In this document: piece after piece, positions 57,495 to 64,000 of the stretch
Layout: the number at the start of each line of letters is the position of its first letter
Position numbering within the stretch: the first letter of the stretch is position 1
Assembly (NCBI GenBank): GCA_037176725.1
Contig: JAZBRS010000077.1
Coordinates: 3,472,001 to 3,536,000, forward strand
Direction of reading: 5' to 3'
DNA: 64,000 nt
Origin: Posidonia oceanica
Taxonomy: Eukaryota; Streptophyta; Magnoliopsida; Alismatales; Posidoniaceae
Made by a program: the position numbers and the translations under genes
The notes under the pieces: model-generated
What the model saw: only the letters and a program-made list of their open reading frames with translations
Database searches by the model: none
Told to the model about the DNA's origin: nothing

Positions 57495-57551
57495 GTTGGA
57501 CGCCACTTCATGGCGCATCCAACATTGGACGCACCAGGCAGTGCGTCCAAC
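57495..57551. repeat. Twin-hairpin module 21 (57 bp)
   Basis: Arms are GTTGGACGC, GCATCCAAC, ATTGGACGC, GCGTCCAAC. Loops are CACTTCATGGC (11 nt) and ACCAGGCAGT (10 nt). Confidence 0.9.
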
Positions 57552-58382
57552 AGGTCGGGAAGGTTCCCGGCCAAGATTGGTGGCCAAGGCGGCCAAAAAT
57601 CGCCAACCAACTTGCTAGGAAGCAAGAGGGAGTGACGACGAGCATGTCCATATGCTTGGCGCCAGAAATGGGTGGGTGGATTGCTCCACCCACCCCCTCC
57701 TCCTCGTGGCCGACGGCCGAGGCTTTTCCAACCAACTAAGGAGGCGTGTGTGCATGCAAGCCAGTCTAACATACTACTACGTGTACAAGCTAGCTAGGGG
57801 TGAAGAAAAATGCACCTGAACACGGCCGGAAAGCGCTGTTTGCAGTCGACCGGTCGGCGCAGAAGGAGGCGGCAGTGGCTACTCCGGTGAGCTCCTGGGA
57901 CGCAAGGGAGGCACGGGAGAGGTTGCTGGAAGCTTGGGTGCACTTGTGGTAGCTCACTCAAGGTTCGGGAGGCTGCAAATTTTCTTGCAAGTGCGTGTGG
58001 TGAGCTGCAAAAGGCAGTGAAGTTCTGGTTTTGTTGGGTTTGGGTGGAAAGATGGCAGCGGCGTTGCAGAGGTGGCAGAGGCGTTGGCAGGTCATGGTGT
58101 GAGTGGAGAGGCCACTAGGCATGTCAGGGGAGTTAGTGCGGCTTGTCCGGAGGCGGGCAAAGTCGCGGTGGTGGCAGGAAGCAAGCGGCGGTGGCAGTGG
58201 GTGCCGTGAGAGCGGAAGACCCGCCAGCAGAGGAATGGACGCTGTGGTAGGGAGTTACTTGGCTTGGCGGCTAGCGAGTGGCTGTAGTGAGGTGAGGGGA
58301 TGGTTAGTAAGTGCGGCATGGGCGGTGGGACGGACAGAGGTGGTGAGCCAGAGGTGGCAGTGGCCGCTGCAACTCCCGACTT

Positions 58383-58440
58383 GTTGGACGCTGGCACAAG
58401 GCACGTCCAACGTTGGACGCTGCTCATGCCTGCGTCCAAC
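58383..58440. repeat. Twin-hairpin module 22
   Basis: Arms are GTTGGACGC, ACGTCCAAC, GTTGGACGC, GCGTCCAAC. Loops are TGGCACAAGGC and TGCTCATGCCT. It lies near the element-sense start of the LTR, as modules 1-3 do in Element A's LTR. Confidence 0.92.
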
Positions 58441-58630
58441 GAGCCTGAGAGGAAAAAGGCCTAAGTTGGGCTTTGCTTTGGCTTTTGGGCTTTGGTTAAG
58501 TGGGCTAAGGCTTAGGTGGGAGTTTGGTGATGGTTTTGGGGGTTTTTTAGGTGAGATTGGCTATCCCAGGGTTCAAGGAGCTTGCAGGAGAAACCACCAT
58601 CTTCCAAGCTGTCGAAATGGGGTGTCTACA

Positions 58631-58635
58631 GTTAC
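58631..58635. other. Probable target site duplication GTTAC
   Basis: Right partner of GTTAT at 55474-55478, one mismatch. Confidence 0.6.
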
Positions 58636-59469
58636 GGAGAAAATTTAAAAATGTAGACTAAGTCTTAGACGATTGTTGGGTTCATAACAAATTAGTTTGG
58701 GATTTAAATTTTAAATAATTTGAATTTTAATGCTCGATGCTTATTGTAGCGGCAACTAAGTTAAATAGATTATTTTATTGCCTTTTAGTTGATTTCCCGT
58801 GCTGGCGAAAATAAAATATTGGTTGTAGTCGTGCTACATGCGACGACGACTTAAAATATCTGATTTAAAATTTTAAAATTTTAAGTTTGGATTTAAATTT
58901 AAATCTAAATAATATCTACTCGTTTTCCAATGAAATGACATCGAAAAAATGTTATATAAAGCCCTTAGATCTAGAGTTGAGGAGGAGGCTTTTTAGAAAA
59001 TCTGAGAATAGGCTTTTTAGAAAATCTAAAAGGAGGCTTTTGAGAAGAAGGAGAGTGGTTTTTGTTTGGAGAAGGAAAAAAGGAGAAATCTAGGTTTTGA
59101 GAGAGTGCCTTGTGAAAGCCACCAAGAGGAGAGATCCCTAGCCTAACTCTGTCAAATCCTTATGTGGAAACCATAATCCAAAGAGATCACTTCCACTCTA
59201 AGTGAGACACATGTCCGGAACTCTGTCCGCACTTCCGCTTCCTCAGTCCCGCGTCACGTAGCACAAGGGTGAAGGGAGTATTTGTTCTAATCTCTACTTT
59301 CTTTTAACATTACAACATTTCCTTAGATTGGACATTGCATTTACATGTAGGGAACCACTCCTGGTAAGTATTATTTTAGTTTATTTATGTCGTTTAGCAT
59401 TTTTGTTACATTATTTACTACATGCCCGGGCTAACCTAGATCTGTTTTATCTGTTTTGAAGGGAAGGAA
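58636..59469 (+). other. Probable 5' LTR remnant and leader of Element C
   Basis: An AT-rich upstream part leads to a TATATAAA box (58953-58960). It is followed by GAGG-rich sequence with an imperfect duplication around GGCTTTTTAGAAAATCT (about 58990 and 59010). A CTG-GTAAGT donor at about 59362 and a TTTTGAAG acceptor ending at about 59460 suggest a leader intron just before the ATG at 59470. I cannot compare this with the 3' LTR, because only 449 bp of that LTR lie in the window. No primer-binding site is recognised. Confidence 0.45.
58953..58960 (+). promoter_or_regulatory. TATA-like box upstream of Element C leader
   Basis: TATATAAA in a TGTTATATAAAGCCC context, the best promoter candidate before the gag remnant. 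Confidence 0.4.
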
Positions 59470-60000
59470 TATGTCACGTAACACGAGGACATCGTTGGAT
59501 GACATCCTACTGTCGATCTAGTGAACTAAGGACCCACTACATCAACAACCGCATCTCCCCAAAGGTACCTTGTCAGCCGACACTGCAAATCGACAAGTGG
59601 CGATCACAAGTGTCATCGACGAACGTAGAAGCACCGACGTCATCATCAACACACCCTGAATCTACACATTCCATAGCCTCAACCTGTCGAGGTGCTCAGG
59701 ACCAAAGATCGCAACAGAGGTCCCTACGTCAACCACAAGATTACACTCCCTTAGAGGAATCCCTAAATACGATCCTTCCTTTGGTCCAACTCCTATTGAA
59801 GGAGCTGACCTTGCGTCTGTTGCCAAACCTACTCCCTAGGTGGTATGACCCTACTGTTTATTGTAATTTTCATCATGTCGTGGGACATGCAACAGACCAG
59901 TGCTGACCCTGAAGGATGCTATCTAGAACTTGATTGACAATAGGGTCAATATCGTCAATGCTTATGGTCGACTTTCACTTGAATGATGCGTCTAGGGTCA
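59470..60000 (+). pseudogene. gag: Internally deleted Tat-type gag remnant of Element C
   Basis: An ATG at 59470 opens MSRNTRTSLDDILLSI and meets TAG and TGA at once (59518-59523). The next recognisable part is the Gag C-terminus: a YTPLEESLNTILPL segment, then WYDPTVYCNFHHVVGHATDQ with its final Cys, a C-x2-H...GH-x4-C zinc-finger-like motif of the kind seen in Tat/Retand/Ogre Gag. After the Cys one extra base shifts the frame. The LKDAI and NLIDNRVN phrases then follow, with a TAG between them. The capsid core expected between these parts is missing. Pol does not follow. The call to Tat rests on the finger and its neighbours; the N-terminal assignment is weak. Confidence 0.7.
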
Positions 60001-62265
60001 AACCCGATCATTTTGATTCTCCCTTAGAGCCTCCTTCTGACCAAACCTTTCATGTAACTTCAACTCATCCTTCTGTCCCACCTTTCCAAACCCCCTTTTC
60101 TCTGTGCCAGTCAGAACAGCTTCTCAAGGATGAGAGAATGCATGACCAAAGCCACCAGGGCAACGCCAGCAGATCAGGAGCTGGCTGAGCACCTCAATCC
60201 CGTGGTTGCTGAGAGGTAATTCCACTTTACTTGTACATAGCCCTTTTGATTTTTAGTTGTACATAGCCCATTTGATTTTTAGTTCTCTTTGCTAAGAGAG
60301 TTTTCCACTTGTTTTCGTGCTTTCTTGCCTTATATGAAAATTCATAAAGAATATAAAATCCCGAAATACCAAAATATACCTTTGTTTCTAGTTACATGTT
60401 CACCAATATCTCCCACTTCCAAAAACAAAAACAAAAACAAAAAAATTCAAATATAACAAAAACATGTTCTTCCCTTTTGCTTGTTTTCGATTTTCATGTC
60501 TTCTATTAGCAAAATCCATAAAAATCACAAAACCCACAAAAATCCAAAAATATGCTTGCTTCTTGTGTACATGATTCAGCACTACTAAAAATCCAAAAAC
60601 CAAGAAAAAAGCAAAATCTAAAAAACTGAGCTTTGGACAACAAGCAACATTGAAAGGATGCCAAGCATCTATGGTTCAAAGGCAAAGCACCTACCCGAGG
60701 AATACTATCTCTTTGCATGGCCAAATCAACGCGAACACAATCAAATTAGAAAATCCCATGGAATGTGATGCACGACACGAGAGCAAATTCAACCAAATCA
60801 AGAGAGTCCACTAGATATGGAGAGGACCAAGGTCAAGCAAAACATAGCCAAAGATGTCCCCTACACAAAGCAAAAGTTGAGGGTGCATGTCGAAGAGCCA
60901 AGCTTTTAACTCCCCATCGGGATCGCTACCCCTAGAAGGTGAAGAAAAATGCATATCCAAAAGAAATGACATGATATGCATCTTGGGCAGAAAAGAAATA
61001 TGAAGGCAGAAGTCAAAGAAATAAGGTGCCCATGAGAGGAGTTACCTAGAGAAGCATCGAAGTCACCTTAACCTCCAACTGAAGCACAAGATTCCCTCAT
61101 CTACATGAGATGCACCACCTAGAGGGCCTTGTCCCACCCTCAAAGCAAAGCAGCACGCTCAAACACTCCATGCAAGCAACAACTCTACTTCCTTGGCAAG
61201 GTCAAGTGCAAATCCAGTCACTCATGAGGGGAAAAGAAATATCATTCAGAGAGCATGAAAAGCAGTAGTTGGTCCTCTAGGTGTTAAGGTGGAGGCTAGA
61301 AAGCTACGCACAATTGATGCTTCTACATTTACATGTAGCCAAAGGCTATGCTCTGTGAAACCAAAGTCTCATCTGTAGCCACCTAAAAGAGTGAGAACGA
61401 GAACCAACAACCACAACTTGACATGGCGTTGCTCGAGGATTAAGAGGCTCCTAGATCAGGAAAGCTGAGACATCCTCTCACCAACCAACTCCTTAATGTC
61501 TAGAGCCACAAAAACACAATAACATTGTTTATCATGAAAACATTAAAAATCATTACAAAGCCCTTGCTCAAAGGCCCCACACTTTTATCTTTTTTTTTCG
61601 GGCCCACTTCATGGGTGGTCTATGATGATATGCATGTTTACAACTTGCCTCACCTTGGCAAAATGTCACATGCCCGTGCTAAGACCATCACACACCTATG
61701 AAGCGTGCCAACAACTCTACACCACTAATTGGTTTCTGAACCATCTACTCTCTTGTGTAGAATAAATCATCGGCCACCTAGCAAGCTCATCAACTTGTCA
61801 CGACGTCGAGGGTATACCAGCAACCTCTTGGTGTCATTTCCTTTCCGATACCAAGGGAATGTCAACTGCCTTTCGGTATCATCTAATCTATCTTCCTACT
61901 TCCCTTAGTCATCTTTCATCTTTCTAGTACCAGGGGCATGCAGCTGCCTTTTGGGTACAATTCGACCATCCCCTTGAACTACTTCTAATGCCTTTCATGC
62001 CAGTTGCCTATTGGTTTCCCATTTGAGCTTTGTCCTCTCAGGACATATCAACTTGCTCATTTCTTTGATCTAGGCAAATATGGCAATCCTATGTTTGAGA
62101 CTTCAACTTTTGTGGGGTTGAGATGGGCTACAAAATCCATACCTGAGCTGTCTCATTTTCCCTCCCCTACATTGTAACTTGGCTTTTCAATGCTTAGCAC
62201 TCGCACCTAGTTCGGGATACTGTGTTTTGCACAAGCACAGAATCCCAACCTATCCCATCACTGGT
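60001..62265 (+). other. Long non-coding region of Element C
   Basis: No pol domain is seen. The A-rich region around 60410-60620 contains AAAAATCCAAAAAC-like words. Further on, 61840-61990 carries ATACCAAGGG and GTACCAGGGGCATG phrases that resemble, inverted, the TGCCCCTGGTATCGAGA phrase near 2105 in the left flank. This again links the 3' UTRs of these elements. Otherwise I see nothing. Confidence 0.55.
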
Positions 62266-63240
62266 CGATAGGTCCGTTAACTTGTCATATCTATCTCCTT
62301 ACAGTCGACAAGTCCATCTGAAACTTGTCATATCTCTCTTCCGGTTGACAAATCCATCTGAAACTTGTCATATCTCTCTTCTGGTCGACAAGTTCGTCTA
62401 ATACTTGTTATATCTCCATCTAGTCGACAAATCCATTTGAAATTTGTCGTATCTCTTCCAGTCGACAAGTCTGTCTGAAACTTATCATGTCTCCCTTGCG
62501 GTCGACAAGTCCATCTGAAATTTGTCATATCTTCCTTTTGGTCAACAAGTTCATCTAAAACTTGTCATATCTCCTTGCAGCCAACAAGTCCATCTGAAAC
62601 TTGTCATTTCGCCTTGCGGTCGGCAAGTCCGTCTGAAACTTATCATATGTCCCTTCCAGTGGACAAGTCCATTTGAAACTTGTCATATCTCTTCCAGTTG
62701 ACAAGTCCGTTTGAAACTTGTCATATCTCCCTTTCGATAGACAAGTCTATCTGAAACTTGTCATATCTCCTTGCTATCGACAAGTCTGTCTGAAACTTGT
62801 TATATCTCCTCGTGATCGACAAGTTTGTCTAAAACTTGTCATATTTCCTTTCAATCGACAAGTCCATCTATAACTTGTCATATCTCTCTTCCAGTCAACA
62901 AATCCGTCAAACTTGTCATATCTCCTCACGGTCGACATGTCCGTCTGAAACTTGTCATACCTCCTTGCAGTTGAGAAGTCCATTTGAAACTTGTTATATC
63001 TCCCTTTCGGTCGACAAATCCATCTGAAACTTGTCATATCTCCCTTCTAGTTGACAAGTCCGTCTGAAACTTGTCATACCTCCTTGCAGTCAACAAGTCC
63101 ATCTGAAACTAGTCATATATCTCTTCTAGTCAATAAGCCTGCAAGAAAGTTGTCATATCTCCCTTTCGGTCGACAAGTCTTCCAGGATCTTGTCACATCC
63201 CTCTCTTGGTCGACAAGTCTAAAACTTGTCTAATCTCTCT
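62265..63240. repeat. 40-bp hairpin minisatellite in the 3' UTR of Element C
   Basis: About 24 tandem units of 38-41 bp, with words GGTCGACAAGTCCATCTGAA and ACTTGTCATATCTCC. Each unit holds GACAAGT, a 9-nt spacer, then ACTTGTC, a perfect 7-bp stem. At about 62424 both sides changed to GACAAAT and ATTTGTC, so the stem is kept. The array ends about 300 bp before the polypurine tract. Confidence 0.9.
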
Positions 63241-63536
63241 CTTGGGTTGACCACCATCTAACTATCAAGCTAACATCCTCAACTGTCATGGGATCTTCTC
63301 CAAACCTCTGCCATACCTTCGAGATTGGTATTCCTACTGCCTTAGCATCATACATCAACACCAGCATCAGCATCATACATCAGCATCAGCATTAGCATCT
63401 GCATAGGCAACAGGTCATGATTGTTGGTGAATCCTCCAAATAAATGACTCAAATCGAACAACAAAGCATCCTCAACGAGCTCCAGGCAGGGTGTCTCTTC
63501 AACCCTGAGCATCGATCTCACTTCCGTCGACCTCAC
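63241..63536 (+). other. Terminal 3' UTR of Element C
   Basis: Contains an (ATCAGC)-like run (about 63355-63405) and CAGGCAGGGTGTCTCTTCAA (about 63483). These are the same two blocks, in the same order and at similar distances from the LTR, as in the right and left elements. Confidence 0.6.
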
Positions 63537-63551
63537 TTAGGGAGGGGCATC
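63537..63551 (+). other. Polypurine tract of Element C
   Basis: TTAGGGAGGGGCATC lies immediately before the 3' LTR. Confidence 0.7.
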
Positions 63552-64000
63552 TATAGACACCCTGATTTTGCGATCATCTGCCAACGAACTCCTAAAGAAT
63601 ATTTTATCTGACTACTCTAGGAAACTCTCCCATGCCTCCAATCACCCAATCCACTCACAATCACCCAACTCAACCCTTATTCCAAAGAGTGAAACTTTAG
63701 CCAAACATCTGTAGAAGCAAACCTCATACTAGATCAGGTGTAGTGAACTAGCGTAGGTCACAGGTGTGTGTCTCAGGCGCACATTCCCAATGCATATCAC
63801 TAGCACAAAGTCACAAGCGTAGTTTGCCCATATGGTGCCCTTGACCTAGTTTCACTACAAGGGACAAACTTATCATACCACTTGTTGACGTGAATTTCAA
63901 GGCTCATTTTTGGCTTTTACGGATCTAAGGTTGTTATTTGATGTGTTTGGAGCATCATACCCCCTTCCATACACAAAACCCAATCCAATCCCTTAATACC
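63552..64000 (+). mobile_element. Start of the 3' LTR of Element C, cut by window end
   Basis: Starts TATAGACACCC, a one-base variant of TGTAGACACC. The first 449 bp resemble the U3 of the LTRs at 48996 and, inverted, 1514: early CCAATCACCCAA and CACTCACAATCACCC words and, near 63950, GCATCATACCCCC. Confidence 0.7.

Larger units (their letters stand above)
55479..58630 (-). mobile_element. Solo LTR, 3.15 kb, Tat/Ogre-like, with seven twin-hairpin modules
   Basis: On the minus strand it starts TGTAGACACCCC (58630) and ends GATTACTACA (55479). Shared blocks with the 5.9-kb solo LTR include the TGTAGTAATC end, ACTATATGCGG, GTCGCCACCGTGTCTATT and GTGTTAGGCACCCTCGA, in the same order. It therefore belongs to the same or a sister family but is half as long. 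Unlike that copy it carries seven twin-hairpin modules. No internal element sequence is attached. The part at 57830-58370 is GC-rich, as in other LTRs of this type. Confidence 0.82.

Noticed and set aside
18138..58440. CRISPR-like palindromic repeats with variable spacers
   Set aside because: The units are dispersed, the spacers are 11 nt, no cas genes are present, and the DNA is plant nuclear. The resemblance is only to short palindromes between variable segments.
57357..58648. Frames of 70-181 codons in the 3.15-kb solo LTR
   Set aside because: They sit in the GC-rich LTR part and cross twin-hairpin modules; no homology is recognised.

Overview
The window looks like heterochromatic nuclear DNA of a plant, probably an angiosperm. 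It holds very long tandem repeats, nested LTR retrotransposons of the Ty3/gypsy Tat/Ogre type, a degenerate Ty1/copia derivative and a spliced plant-mobile-domain (PMD) gene remnant. The species cannot be named from sequence alone. I see no intact cellular gene, no rRNA or tRNA gene and nothing bacterial. Every coding remnant is broken.

Layout. (1) About 360-1514: a minus-strand LTR; its polypurine tract and 3' UTR follow to about 2280. (2) 2280-17354 and 37938-48690: two halves of one 79-bp satellite, about 26 kb and roughly 330 monomers in a single orientation. (3) 17355-37937: a 20.6-kb minus-strand Tat-like element (Element A) that split the satellite. Its 5-bp target duplication is ACCGT, and the monomer is restored in phase when the element is removed. 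It has 1.3-kb LTRs, a primer-binding site, a gag pseudogene, no pol, an antisense eight-exon PMD/coiled-coil pseudogene, three minisatellites and a polypurine tract. Its 3' LTR was later split by a 5.9-kb solo LTR (18357-24273, target duplication AACTG); the 5' LTR still shows the empty site. (4) 48690-51430: a plus-strand 3' UTR, polypurine tract and LTR, an inverted relative of the left flank. (5) 51431-55194: a copia derivative with a truncated 5' LTR, a broken gag and no pol. (6) 55479-58630: a second solo LTR. (7) About 58.6-64 kb: a shrunken plus-strand Tat-like element (Element C) with a gag remnant, a 40-bp minisatellite, a polypurine tract and the start of its 3' LTR.

Relative ages can be read from the nesting. 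The satellite is older than Element A, and Element A is older than the 5.9-kb solo LTR. Element A's LTRs differ by about 20 substitutions, so it is fairly young.

The most unusual signal is a family of 58-bp twin-hairpin modules. The arms are near GTTGGACGC / GCGTCCAAC and the order is 9-nt arm, 11-nt loop, 9-nt arm, 9-nt arm, 11-nt loop, 9-nt arm. There are 22 full copies plus one half copy. They lie in the non-coding parts of Element A and in the solo LTR at 55479-58630. Spacing is almost invariant, while the loops are nearly all different. Several tandem arrays in the window, including the 79-bp satellite, are also built from units that can fold into short hairpins, and some monomers carry compensating changes in their stems.
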